This document shows, one piece after another, positions 29,864-38,058 of a stretch of 64,000 bases of DNA (the first letter of the stretch is position 1; each line of letters begins with the position of its first letter). Location of the stretch: positions 62,001-126,000 of the forward strand of contig NZ_ACLQ01000010.1 in NCBI RefSeq assembly GCF_000174755.1. Direction: 5' to 3'. Position numbers and translations under genes: made by a program. The notes under the pieces were generated by a model. It had not been told where the DNA came from and made no database searches. It was given only the letters and a program-made list of their open reading frames with translations. The stretch is from Capnocytophaga gingivalis ATCC 33624. Lineage in GTDB: Bacteria > Bacteroidota > Bacteroidia > Flavobacteriales > Flavobacteriaceae.

Positions 29864-30286
29864 TTACTTAAGGATTTTATATACTAATGTCCTAAGAGTC
29901 TCTAATTCTTGAGCGCTAAGCGCTATTGACTCTTTCAATCGCGAAGGAATGTCTTTGACGGTTTCTTGTAACTGTTGGCCCTTTTCAGTCAGCGCGATCC
30001 ACATAATGCGTTCGTCCTTCTTGCAGCGGATACGAGTGAGCAACTCTTTGGCTTCCATTCGCTTAAGCAAAGGGGTAAGGGTACCACTATCTAAGTAGAG
30101 CCTTTCTCCTATAGCATTTACCGTGAGAGAGCCTTCTTCCCAGAGTACTAAAAGTACCAAATACTGCGGATAGGTAAGGTCTAAGGGAGTAAGATACTTA
30201 GCGTATTGCTGTGTAATCTTACGCGAAGCCGCATAGAGCGGAAAGCATACCTGAGCGCCTAACTGTAAGTTTTCTTCTATCATCAC
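29864..30286 (-). CDS. ohrR: MarR-family organic peroxide-sensing repressor
   Basis: A 140-residue winged-helix regulator. The N-terminal sensing cysteine is C14 in QVCFPLYAASR, the OhrR signature; the DNA-binding wing region includes LYLDSGTLTPLLKRMEAKELL and RCKKDERIMWIALTEKG. Position directly upstream of ohr supports OhrR over other MarR proteins. Oxidation of C14 by organic peroxides is expected to release the operator, derepressing the operon. Confidence 0.92.
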   Translation of the reverse strand: MMIEENLQLGAQVCFPLYAASRKITQQYAKYLTPLDLTYPQYLVLLVLWEEGSLTVNAIGERLYLDSGTLTPLLKRMEAKELLTRIRCKKDERIMWIALTEKGQQLQETVKDIPSRLKESIALSAQELETLRTLVYKILK

Positions 30287-30302
30287 TTCTTGATTTCAGG
30301 GG

Positions 30303-30333
30303 CAAAAGTACAACAAATATTTTAAACAACAAA
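30303..30333 (-). promoter_or_regulatory. Promoter of the ohrR-ohr-nitroreductase unit
   Basis: Minus-strand TTTG (30330-30333) and TACTTTTG (30303-30310) with a 19-bp spacer, 17 bp upstream of the ohrR start. The surrounding very AT-rich sequence could hold the OhrR operator, but no clear palindrome stands out. Confidence 0.65.
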
Positions 30334-30398
30334 ATTTTTTACAAATAAATTTTGCACAATATAATTTTATAATGAATTATAGGTAGTTCAATAACTAA

Positions 30399-30434
30399 GA
30401 ATCCCCCGTGTAGCAGGTACTACACGAGGGATTT
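30399..30434 (-). terminator. Terminator of the tannase-like gene
   Basis: AATCCCCCGTGTAG pairs with CTACACGAGGGATT (one mismatch) around a 6-nt loop, just beyond the stop of the esterase gene. Confidence 0.75.
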
Positions 30435-30441
30435 TATGGGT

Positions 30442-32001
30442 TTATTTACTAATTTTCTCAGCCCAATCGAAGAGTTCTTCGAGGTCGTAATCGCCACTAT
30501 GGGGTTTGTCCCAAGGGAGGGCGTAATCTACAGTGTAGTGGTGATTTTGGAGTGCCGTAGCGAGGATTAAGGATATAGCAGCGGAGGTATCACTGTCCTT
30601 AGCGCCGTGGCGTATGCGCCAATATTTGGGCAAATGAGCATTCTTTTTACCTATAAAACTCATAGGGTTCATCAGTTTTACGATATGGGCATCTGCCATT
30701 TGGCTCTCTACAATACTGTTCTTAAAAGCATAAGGGGTGAAATGCTTTTTGTCGGTGGTGCTATCGCCAAAGAGTTGGTTCTCTCCCGTGCTTAGGTCGA
30801 GGGCATCGAAGGCTGGAGGACTTTTGTGTCGCTCCATATAAGTGATGTAGCCTTCCCAATTGATAGCCGTAACTTTACCATTTCTAAGGGTAAGGAAAGA
30901 ATATTGACTAAGATCAGTACCTTCTTTTTGTGCTTTTTCAGCAGCAGCTATAACTGTTTGTTTTAGCAATTCTTTAAAATTGCCTTCGCCTTTAGCATTC
31001 AGAGTAAGGCGTTTGCCTTTGCTGTCTTTCAGTTGTAAGCTATTTAGGTAAGCGGGGAAGTCTTTTCTCAGGTCAGCAGAAACTTTGGACTGCTCAGGGG
31101 TAAAAGTACCCGTTTTGTAGGTGCGTTGTACGTTGTAATCAAGCATAGAAATCTCCATCGTTTTATACTGAGAGAGGTTACCAAACTGCCATTCGTAAGC
31201 TTTATCGGCATTCTCTAAGTTGGTGATAGGGCAGTAGGCTGATACGGCAAATATAGCATCAGTAGCAGGGGCAGCACCTAATTCCTTTAAGTAAGGCTCG
31301 TAAGCGGCTTGGTCGCCCGAAGCTCCTAAGAGGGCAGAGGAGGCTCCTCCTGCACTGGTACCATTGGAGATGATTTTGTTGGCATCCCCTGGTATTTCTT
31401 TATCGTTGTATTTGAGGTAACGTACTGCCGCTTTCAGGTCTACAATCACAGCAGGAGCTTTACCAGTAGCCGAGGTACGCCCACGCGCACCAGGTGAGGC
31501 AACCACAAACCCTTTGCTAAGAGCCATAATGAGCGAATTATTCGTATCTTTAAACTTACCTCCGGTGAGCGAAAGCGGCTTAGCTGGCATATAGCCTCCT
31601 ACCCCATTGGGAAGAAAGATAGGGGCAGTTTGAGCGTTAAAGCCATTAATAGTTCCGCCATTGAAGTAGGCTTCCGGAATGTAGAGATTGAACTGTTGGT
31701 ATTGTTCTTCTACCGGATTGGCTACATATACTATTCCCTCATAAGCACGTACAGTAAGGGTTTGGTCGCCTTGTGTTACTTGCTGGGTAGTGTATTTAGA
31801 AGCATCAAAGCGGAGAGGTGATTTTTGCAATTCTTTTGTAAGCACTTCTAAGGGGTGAGTTACTTCCGATAGAAAATAGCCTGTAGTTTCACCTGTATTC
31901 CCCAGTTGAGTATGATTGGTTACTACAAAAAGTTCTTTTTTGTTCTGTGCTACCCCTGCTACACTGTAGATAAGGGTGAGCAATACTACTAATTTTTTCA
32001 T
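30442..32001 (-). CDS. Secreted subtype-B tannase-like esterase
   Basis: A 519-residue exported alpha/beta hydrolase: signal peptide ending near AGVAQ (about residue 19). The nucleophile elbow GTSAGG places the serine at about S216; the C-terminal part has DSDTSAAISLILATALQ and PWDKPHSGDYD (about H503), fitting the Asp/His of Lactobacillus-type tannases. Such enzymes hydrolyse galloyl or other phenolic esters, but the bacterial family includes members with unknown substrates. Monocistronic. Confidence 0.82.
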   Translation of the reverse strand: MKKLVVLLTLIYSVAGVAQNKKELFVVTNHTQLGNTGETTGYFLSEVTHPLEVLTKELQKSPLRFDASKYTTQQVTQGDQTLTVRAYEGIVYVANPVEEQYQQFNLYIPEAYFNGGTINGFNAQTAPIFLPNGVGGYMPAKPLSLTGGKFKDTNNSLIMALSKGFVVASPGARGRTSATGKAPAVIVDLKAAVRYLKYNDKEIPGDANKIISNGTSAGGASSALLGASGDQAAYEPYLKELGAAPATDAIFAVSAYCPITNLENADKAYEWQFGNLSQYKTMEISMLDYNVQRTYKTGTFTPEQSKVSADLRKDFPAYLNSLQLKDSKGKRLTLNAKGEGNFKELLKQTVIAAAEKAQKEGTDLSQYSFLTLRNGKVTAINWEGYITYMERHKSPPAFDALDLSTGENQLFGDSTTDKKHFTPYAFKNSIVESQMADAHIVKLMNPMSFIGKKNAHLPKYWRIRHGAKDSDTSAAISLILATALQNHHYTVDYALPWDKPHSGDYDLEELFDWAEKISK

Positions 32002-32026
32002 TGTTTTTTCTTTTTAAAATTCGGGG

Positions 32027-32034
32027 CAAAGATA
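32027..32034 (-). promoter_or_regulatory. -7 box of the tannase-like gene
   Basis: Minus-strand TATCTTTG, 26 bp upstream of the start. Confidence 0.55.
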
Positions 32035-32143
32035 CATCTAAAATATGTATATTGCTGAGAGGTATATCATTTTTTTTGGGATAAGGCAAAATACAAACGG
32101 CTAAGGGTTTCGCGTGACATGCCTAAATAAAATCAATAATACT

Positions 32144-32196
32144 AAAACTCCCCGTGATGCGAGCCATATAGGCAGTTTGCATACGAGGGAGTTTTA
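32144..32196 (-). terminator. Repeat-family terminator below the TPR-like gene
   Basis: AAAACTCCC...GGGAGTTTT arms, with further pairing of GTGATGC and GCATAC, enclose a copy of the dispersed core (32157-32174). GTGCTACGAC at 32209-32218 lies between it and the gene's stop. Confidence 0.75.
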
Positions 32197-32220
32197 TTAC
32201 TGTTTGTAGTGCTACGACTT

Positions 32221-32910
32221 TTAATCAGCTAATTTTGTCATTAACTCTTCCGAGCGCTTGCGCCCTGCTAAATAATGAGGATCGAGTTCTATAGCTTTCT
32301 GCAAATACACAAGGGCTTGCGAGCGGTATTTGCGCTGAGGGTGCTGTTTTGCCCAAGCCCAATATACGAAGCTCATTATTTTCCAAGAAGCATACTCGGG
32401 GTGTTGCGCTTGTTTGCGAATGATATTCTCAAAGTCGATTTTGGCTAAAGCACGCTTTCGGAAGTAAAACCAAGGCAGATTCTCGGCTACACTCCCCCGC
32501 ATAAATTCAGGAAGATAGTGTATTGCTCCGTACTTTTGTATAGCTGTTTCAAAGAGTTGGAAACTTTTCCCAATAAGGGAAAGCTTGAATGTTTCTCCTG
32601 CTACTAAAGCCATTGCCGATGCTTTGTAGGAGAGGATAAAAGGTTGTAAAGCCTCTGAGGCTTCGGGGGCTGATTCACATTCTGATAAAATGGTGAGGCT
32701 TTTTTGTGCATAGCCTTTGTAGTACTTGTTGAAGAAGCCTAAATTTAGGGCTACTTCGTGATAAATAATTCCTAAGCGTACTTTGCTTAGCAAGGAAGAG
32801 TTTGCCTTATAATCGGCTTCAACTTCGGAAAGTTTGGCTTGCAGGAGATTGTTGTCGATGAATTCCATTACATCGTCTAAGGCGATTTGATAATCATTAA
32901 GAGTTTTCAT
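32221..32910 (-). CDS. Uncharacterised helical protein with a C-terminal TPR-like unit
   Basis: About 229 residues from the ATG at 32910 (MKTLNDYQIALDDVM); an in-frame start at 32949 overlaps the -7 box and is rejected. The whole protein is predicted-helical by composition. The last repeat, SQALVYLQKAIELDPHYLAGRK, has the TPR pattern. No signal peptide. The family is not recognised; a scaffold role is the usual guess for such folds. It is transcribed separately from the Crp gene upstream. Confidence 0.65.
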   Translation of the reverse strand: MKTLNDYQIALDDVMEFIDNNLLQAKLSEVEADYKANSSLLSKVRLGIIYHEVALNLGFFNKYYKGYAQKSLTILSECESAPEASEALQPFILSYKASAMALVAGETFKLSLIGKSFQLFETAIQKYGAIHYLPEFMRGSVAENLPWFYFRKRALAKIDFENIIRKQAQHPEYASWKIMSFVYWAWAKQHPQRKYRSQALVYLQKAIELDPHYLAGRKRSEELMTKLAD

Positions 32911-32935
32911 TGCGTGTGCTTTTTTAAATTCGGGG

Positions 32936-32943
32936 CAAAAGTA
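32936..32943 (-). promoter_or_regulatory. -7 box of the TPR-like gene
   Basis: Minus-strand TACTTTTG, 26 bp upstream of the ATG at 32910. Confidence 0.55.
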
Positions 32944-32976
32944 CGGCACAATGAGCTTCCCTCTTGTTGACTTAAG

Positions 32977-33561
32977 TTAAGATTTTTTGCTGTACATACG
33001 TTTTTGCAAACGGCTTAAACTCTCAGGACTGATACCTAACAGATTGGCTATATACTTCTGGGGCACACGCAAGAAGAGTTCCGGGCGCGAGTGCAACAGA
33101 TGCTCAAAGCGCTCTTCGGGTTTATCAGCAGCGAGGTACATAGCGGTATCGGTAGCTCGTTGTAGGATCTGCTCTGCCATTAAGCGTCCGAAAGTTTCAA
33201 AGTTGTGATGTTCAGCATAAAGAGAAATAAGGTCTTCTTTACTGATACGATAGACGGTTGTCTCCTCTAAGGCTTGTAACGAGAGATTAGACGGACAACC
33301 GCTGTTGAAACTCATAAAAGCGGTCGTCCATTGGTTTTCAAGTGAAATATCGCAGGTTTTTTCATTACCATCATCTTTGGTGTGAAAATGACGTACACAA
33401 CCTTTGACGATAAAAAAGAGATATTTACAAGGGTGAGGAGCCTCTAAAAGCATTGCTTTCTTAGCAAAAATATGTTCAGTAAAATATTGATCTACTGCAC
33501 TGAGTTCCTCTTCGGTAAAAGGAAGTACTTGCTGAAAATGTCTTTTTAAAGAATCATACAT
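32977..33561 (-). CDS. Crp/Fnr-family transcriptional regulator
   Basis: A 194-residue regulator with an N-terminal cyclic-nucleotide-binding-like beta-roll (LLEAPHPCKYLFFIVKGCVRHF, about 39-60) and a C-terminal helix-turn-helix (VPQKYIANLLGISPESLSRLQKRM). It lacks the conserved arginine pattern of cAMP-binding Crp, as is common in Bacteroidota members. It starts 12 bp after the DUF302 stop, so the pair is probably one transcript. Confidence 0.9.
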   Translation of the reverse strand: MYDSLKRHFQQVLPFTEEELSAVDQYFTEHIFAKKAMLLEAPHPCKYLFFIVKGCVRHFHTKDDGNEKTCDISLENQWTTAFMSFNSGCPSNLSLQALEETTVYRISKEDLISLYAEHHNFETFGRLMAEQILQRATDTAMYLAADKPEERFEHLLHSRPELFLRVPQKYIANLLGISPESLSRLQKRMYSKKS

Positions 33562-33573
33562 AATGGTTAGTTA

Positions 33574-34065
33574 TTAATCTGCTGTTCCCCTAGGATATTC
33601 CCCAATTGACGATTTTATCAGTTGTAGCATTGCTGCATCTATTTTCTCTGCTGTGCTGAAGTTTTGCTTTATATGGTATTTTTCGGCAATAGCAGCAATT
33701 TTCTCATAGCGTATGTTTACCTTTTTACCGTCCTCATAGATGAGGATTTTCAAAGGGAGTTCAATAGCCAAGAGAGGATTTTCTTGCATCAGGGCGGTGC
33801 CTACTTTGGGGTTGCCTACTATAAGCACGGTTGCGGGCGGCAGGCTTTCGCCTACAGCCTCGGCAGCCTTCTTATGGTCGATAGTAGCAAAAATGGTAAT
33901 GTTTTTACTCTTCAAAACCTTCTGAAGCCTTTCTATAGTTTGTGTAAAAGTATACGGACTCTGCACCATATACTCGGTGGTGGTTTTTAGTTCTGTAGAG
34001 TTAATCTGTGCCATTCCCAAAAGAGGAAATAGCAAAAATAACATTATATGTAATTTTAAAGCCAT
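33574..34065 (-). CDS. Exported DUF302 protein
   Basis: A 163-residue protein with a signal peptide (about 1-19, ending GMAQ) and a DUF302 domain: SPYTFTQTIERLQKVLKSKNITIFATIDHKKAA, then VLIVGNPKVGTALMQENPLLAIELPLKILIYED. The family has a small alpha/beta fold of unknown function. A decayed second copy lies about 1.2 kb upstream (35196-35396). First gene of a pair with the Crp regulator. Confidence 0.88.
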   Translation of the reverse strand: MALKLHIMLFLLFPLLGMAQINSTELKTTTEYMVQSPYTFTQTIERLQKVLKSKNITIFATIDHKKAAEAVGESLPPATVLIVGNPKVGTALMQENPLLAIELPLKILIYEDGKKVNIRYEKIAAIAEKYHIKQNFSTAEKIDAAMLQLIKSSIGEYPRGTAD

Positions 34066-34082
34066 AATATTGTTTTTGAGTG

Positions 34083-34090
34083 CAAAGGTA
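34083..34090 (-). promoter_or_regulatory. -7 box of the DUF302-crp pair
   Basis: Minus-strand TACCTTTG, 18 bp upstream of the start. Confidence 0.55.
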
Positions 34091-34101
34091 GTGATGATTT
34101 G

Positions 34102-35142
34102 CTAATCTTTGAGTTGCTCTTCTATCTCTTTAATGCTGGGGAGAGAGGACTTATATCCTTCTGATAGTTGTTCATATAACTGATAGGAGGAAATCCCAAT
34201 AGGACTATTAACATCTGAAAGTGTATATTCAGCCACTACATCATTCTTGTCTTTACAAATAAGCAGACCAATAGTAGGATTATCTGCTTCAGTACGCATC
34301 TGTTTATCTACAGCGGTAACATAGAACTTGAGTTGTCCTACGTGTTCTGGTTTGAATTTTACGGACTTAAGTTCTACTACTACATAACAATGAAGGCGAA
34401 CATTATAGAAAAGTAAATCAATATAGAAATCATCACCACCTACATCTATATGTACTTGTTTGCCATAAAAACAGAATCCTTTCCCAAGTTCTAAGAGAAA
34501 CTTAGTCATATTTTCTTCTAAATAACTTTGAAGCTCTTTCTCTGTATAGGGTTTCATTAGGGTAAGAAAATCAAATATATAAGGGTCTTTAGTGAGTTGT
34601 TGTGCCAAATCGGATTGTATAGCAGGAAGTTGCTGCTTGAAATTCGTAATAGCTTTTCCCTCTCTGTCATAGAGGTTTAACCCCAACTGATGTTCTAACA
34701 CCGAGCGACTCCAGTGATTTTCTATGGTTTTATTGACATAGAAAAGGGCTTCAGATATGTTCTTACAACGCTGTATAATCATTATATGATGCCCCCAAGG
34801 GATATTGAATAGGGTCATTTCTAATTGGGAAACAAGTTGTTTCCCAATTATATTTTCTTGATTATAAAACAAATACCACTGCCTTATATATTTTAAGTTC
34901 CGATAAGAAAACCCTTTCATAGTAGGAAAGGCTTCTTGTAGGTCTCTGCTCAGGGTTTGCAGAAAACCATCACCCCATTGGGTTTGTTCTTGCTTTTGAA
35001 CTATATCCTTCCCTATTCGCCAATAAAGGTGCAACAGCTCACTATTTACTTGTATAGCTGCTTTGATTTGGCTTTGTTGAATATTTGTTTTAAGAGCTTC
35101 TAACCATTCTCTGTAGGCTGAAGTATTGATAATGGCATTCAT
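34102..35142 (-). CDS. PDDEXK nuclease-like protein, YhcG/DUF1016 family
   Basis: A 346-residue protein, full length for the family. The N-terminal DUF1016_N domain (YREWLEALKTNIQQSQIKAAIQVNSELLHLYW) precedes a nuclease-like domain whose core is GGDDFYIDLLFYN followed by YVVVELK at about 241-268, giving the D...ExK arrangement. YhcG proteins occur in mobile and restriction-related loci, and their biochemical role is not settled. Here it stands alone between DUF302 sequences. No methylase or specificity subunit is adjacent. Confidence 0.92.
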   Translation of the reverse strand: MNAIINTSAYREWLEALKTNIQQSQIKAAIQVNSELLHLYWRIGKDIVQKQEQTQWGDGFLQTLSRDLQEAFPTMKGFSYRNLKYIRQWYLFYNQENIIGKQLVSQLEMTLFNIPWGHHIMIIQRCKNISEALFYVNKTIENHWSRSVLEHQLGLNLYDREGKAITNFKQQLPAIQSDLAQQLTKDPYIFDFLTLMKPYTEKELQSYLEENMTKFLLELGKGFCFYGKQVHIDVGGDDFYIDLLFYNVRLHCYVVVELKSVKFKPEHVGQLKFYVTAVDKQMRTEADNPTIGLLICKDKNDVVAEYTLSDVNSPIGISSYQLYEQLSEGYKSSLPSIKEIEEQLKD

Positions 35143-35165
35143 CTTTTGTGTTCTCTAAGAAAATA

Positions 35166-35173
35166 CAAAGATA
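35166..35173 (-). promoter_or_regulatory. -7 box of the YhcG gene
   Basis: Minus-strand TATCTTTG, 24 bp upstream of the start. Confidence 0.55.
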
Positions 35174-35195
35174 AGGATAATTCCTTTATTTCTGA

Positions 35196-35396
35196 GCACT
35201 CCAATTAACGAATTTATTAACTATAGCATTGTAACATCTATTTTTTCTGGTGTTTTTCTAAAGTACAACTACGGTCTCTTCAAAAGCTAATGGACTTTGG
35301 AAGTCTCCATAAGGTTTTATCACATCTATACTGCTAATAACAGGTTGTGCAGCTGCTAAGAATGGGAATAAATAGGAATGTAATGAAGTGTTTCAT
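35196..35396 (-). pseudogene. Decayed DUF302 paralogue
   Basis: From an ATG at 35396 the minus strand reads a signal peptide-like start, then after a one-base shift an AQPVISSIDVIKPYGDFQSP segment matching the N-terminus of the intact DUF302 protein (AQINSTELKTTTEYMVQSPY). The central domain is missing. The C-terminal part follows as FRKTPEKIDVTML-stop-LINSLIG against FSTAEKIDAAMLQLIKSSIG of the intact copy. Nucleotide similarity to 33602-33662 is obvious by eye. So this is a duplicate with a large internal deletion, a frameshift and stop codons. Confidence 0.8.
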
Positions 35397-35404
35397 ATAG
35401 TTTA

Positions 35405-36574
35405 TTATAAGTATTCTTTAAAAAAAGTAAGGGTAAGTCCATTCAGTTTGTCATGGGTCTGCTCTATAGGGGTTTTACCACTAAATCCCAAAAGATGAGG
35501 AAAAGGCACCCACAAGGGTACATCGGTAAAATCTACATGGAACATATCAGGAAGTTGTACAAATTCACTTTCAGCTGTATTCTCAAACAAAGCCCTCATT
35601 GTACTGAGATGCTGCTCTATGTCACTTTCTGTCCATCCTCCCGATTTCTTGCGTTCAGCACGCATAGCTTCTGCCGGACGCGTGATAACCATTGTAGGAA
35701 CAGGCAAACCTGTTTGTGCTATCTTCTTAGGAATGGGAGATTCCATAATTAAGCTCGCCTTAATACGTCTATCCTTCCATGAGGCCTCCGATACGATAAC
35801 TCCCCCGAGAGAGACCCCAAAAGCTCCTAATCTATCCAAGTTGAGTTTGTTGTAAAGAAGATTGTTAGGGTCGTTTGTATTGAGCGCAGTAAGGAAATCG
35901 ATTACTCGTGATACATCTTTGGCGAAGTAGGCTATCAATCCCCCTTCAAAAGTTTTTCCATTATAACTCAGAAGAGGATTTTCTTCTGTTAAGCTCTCAT
36001 TGAGCATAGGGTCGATGAGTGTTCGTGGCAGGCTTTTGAGCGTACTGCCATCGGGGAAAGTTGCCAAGGCTACCGCCATAGGGCAATCAATACCTACCAC
36101 TATATAGCCTTGCGAGACTAATTCTTGTATCTGGAAAGTGCTTATACATCGGTGACCATAAAGCCCTGTGAGGTACAAAAGTACAGGATATTGGGATTTT
36201 TCCTTGCTTATGGGGGCTTTTTCTAAGGCATTCGAACGCTTGAATTGCAATGGATAAAGCAACGCTTTAGGGATGTGCAAAAGCTCTGAAATAGCCTCGC
36301 TCACCTTTGTAGCTTCAGGGATATAAGGGGCGTAATCAGGTTGAGCGGTGTTTTCGGCGGGGTACCACACTTGTATGGGGATTTGTCTGGCTTGGTGTTT
36401 ATCCGTGATAAAAATCTCCTCCCTATCAGGGTCGGTTACACAGTAGGTTACTGTGCCAACGGCATACTTGCCCATAGGTTTTGCAAAAAATGTTGAGTGA
36501 AATATATAGTAAGCCCCACTTCCAAGCAAGAATAACACTAAGGTTATAAGGATATAAATCATTTTCTTTTTCAT
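35405..36574 (-). CDS. Alpha/beta hydrolase, PAF-acetylhydrolase-like
   Basis: A 389-residue protein with an N-terminal membrane anchor or signal (about 5-27). The hydrolase domain follows with IPIQVWYPAE, an oxyanion region PVLLYLTGLYGHR and nucleophile motif GVSLGG (about residue 256); DMFHVDF near residue 350 likely carries the catalytic His. The order and spacing match bacterial platelet-activating-factor acetylhydrolase-like lipases. Anchored, probably periplasmic. A 10-bp inverted repeat in its leader may be an operator. Confidence 0.8.
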   Translation of the reverse strand: MKKKMIYILITLVLFLLGSGAYYIFHSTFFAKPMGKYAVGTVTYCVTDPDREEIFITDKHQARQIPIQVWYPAENTAQPDYAPYIPEATKVSEAISELLHIPKALLYPLQFKRSNALEKAPISKEKSQYPVLLYLTGLYGHRCISTFQIQELVSQGYIVVGIDCPMAVALATFPDGSTLKSLPRTLIDPMLNESLTEENPLLSYNGKTFEGGLIAYFAKDVSRVIDFLTALNTNDPNNLLYNKLNLDRLGAFGVSLGGVIVSEASWKDRRIKASLIMESPIPKKIAQTGLPVPTMVITRPAEAMRAERKKSGGWTESDIEQHLSTMRALFENTAESEFVQLPDMFHVDFTDVPLWVPFPHLLGFSGKTPIEQTHDKLNGLTLTFFKEYL

Positions 36575-36629
36575 TTGCTACAATTATTTCTTTACTGCTG
36601 TGGTGGCTATACCTACCTTTTTTGCACTC

Positions 36630-36652
36630 AAAGGTAGCCACAGGCTACCTTT
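36630..36652. promoter_or_regulatory. 10-bp inverted repeat in the leader of the hydrolase gene
   Basis: AAAGGTAGCC, 3-nt spacer, GGCTACCTTT: a perfect palindrome between the -7 box (36668-36675) and the start (36574). Another half-site CTACCTTT lies at 36613-36620. Compatible with a dimeric repressor operator; no adjacent TetR-like gene was seen. Confidence 0.5.
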
Positions 36653-36667
36653 AAACGGTATAATGTG

Positions 36668-36675
36668 CAAAAGTA
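36668..36675 (-). promoter_or_regulatory. -7 box of the hydrolase gene
   Basis: Minus-strand TACTTTTG, 94 bp upstream of the start, leaving a long leader that contains the palindrome. The remainder of the gap to 36836 has only a 19-codon frame (36719-36778, minus) of doubtful status. Confidence 0.5.
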
Positions 36676-36836
36676 CATATTATTTTTTACTTAGCCTACT
36701 AAATTTGTAGCTTTTGTATCAGCCACCCATTCCACCATCAGCGGCATCTATTTTTAACTGGTAATAATTTGACACCATTTCATTTTTCCCTTTTTTGAGT
36801 AATCCCTAAAGGTGTGCATTTTGAGTTCTTTAAATC

Positions 36837-38057
36837 TTATTCCACTAATTGTTCTATCTGTTTTTGCAGTGTCGCGCGTTCGTTGGGGGATTTAGAGAGA
36901 GTAATCGCTTTTTGGTAGTGAGCAATTGCTTTTTGGTTATTGATATCAGTATACAAATATCCTAATAACTCGTGGTAGTAACGATTGTTTTGCAATCCTA
37001 ATTTTTCAGCCTCTACAATAGCTTTTTCTTTGCCATACACCTTGCCGTAAGCAAAAGTCCTATTTAAGGCTATTACAGAAGAATATTCAATGATAATGAG
37101 TTGGTTATATAGGCGGAGAATATACTCCCACTTATTTTCATCGGTAGGGGTAGTATGCCAATAGGCAATACCAGCTTCTAAGTGATATTTAGAGATTTGA
37201 CAGTCTTCGCAGGCTTTTACTAAGTAATAGTTGCCTCTGTGTATAAGTTCTTTATCCCATTTGCTTTTATCTTGTTGTTCATAAAGAGTGTTTTCACCAG
37301 TGGTATTGATACGAGCTTCAAGTCTGGAACTTTGGAAACACATCAGCGATAAAAGAGCATTCACTTGTGGTGTGTCAGTTTGAGGGTGCTCGGCAAGTAA
37401 GAGCGTAAGACGTAAGGCTTCTTTGCAGAACTCCTTTCGTATGAACTGATTGTTAGTTTCTGAAAAATAGCCTTCATTGAAAAATAAGTACAAACAGCGC
37501 AGTACAGTTTCTAATCGGGCTTGTATATCGGCTGGGCTTACGGTTTTGATTTGAAAATGATGCTCTCTGAGTTTGCTTTTAGCTCTAAAAAGTCGTTTTT
37601 TTATAGTTTCGGTATGGGTGAGTAGGGCATTGGCAATCTCTTCTACTGTAAAACCACAGAGTATTTGCAAAGCCAAACTTATTTGTGATTCTACAGAAAT
37701 AGAAGGATCACATATATTGAAAAGCATTTCTAACTGACTGTCGTTTATTTCAGAAGTTTCAAAGGTAAGTTCTTCGCTTTTTTCAGTAGGTGTAAGTCCC
37801 TTTTTTACTTTATTTTGGAATATAGCTACGTGTTTTTCATAGTCCCTAGCTTTGTTTTTGGCGACGGTGTAAAGCCACGCAGTAGGGTTAGCAGGCAAGG
37901 GCTGCATTTCCCATAATTCATAGGCTTTTAAGAAAGTATCACTCGCAATATCTTCAGCAATTTCCAAATGAGAAAAGCCAAAATGGCGACATAAGACTGC
38001 CACCATTTTAGCGTATTCTTTTCGAAACAAATCGGATAAAAGTTGTGAGTGAGGCAT
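36837..38057 (-). CDS. ECF-type RNA polymerase sigma factor with DUF6596-like extension
   Basis: A 406-residue protein, much longer than classical ECF sigmas. Region 2 (FRKEYAKMVAVLCRHFGFSHLEIAEDIASDTFLKAYELW) and region 4 (LQILCGFTVEEIANALLTHTETIKKRLFRAKSKLRE, about 140-175) are followed by a C-terminal helical extension starting RLETVLRCLYLFFNEGYF, characteristic of the group that pairs with YciI/DGPF proteins. The preceding YciI gene ends 1 bp before its start, so they are translationally close. Target genes unknown. Confidence 0.92.
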   Translation of the reverse strand: MPHSQLLSDLFRKEYAKMVAVLCRHFGFSHLEIAEDIASDTFLKAYELWEMQPLPANPTAWLYTVAKNKARDYEKHVAIFQNKVKKGLTPTEKSEELTFETSEINDSQLEMLFNICDPSISVESQISLALQILCGFTVEEIANALLTHTETIKKRLFRAKSKLREHHFQIKTVSPADIQARLETVLRCLYLFFNEGYFSETNNQFIRKEFCKEALRLTLLLAEHPQTDTPQVNALLSLMCFQSSRLEARINTTGENTLYEQQDKSKWDKELIHRGNYYLVKACEDCQISKYHLEAGIAYWHTTPTDENKWEYILRLYNQLIIIEYSSVIALNRTFAYGKVYGKEKAIVEAEKLGLQNNRYYHELLGYLYTDINNQKAIAHYQKAITLSKSPNERATLQKQIEQLVE

Positions 38058-38058
38058 T

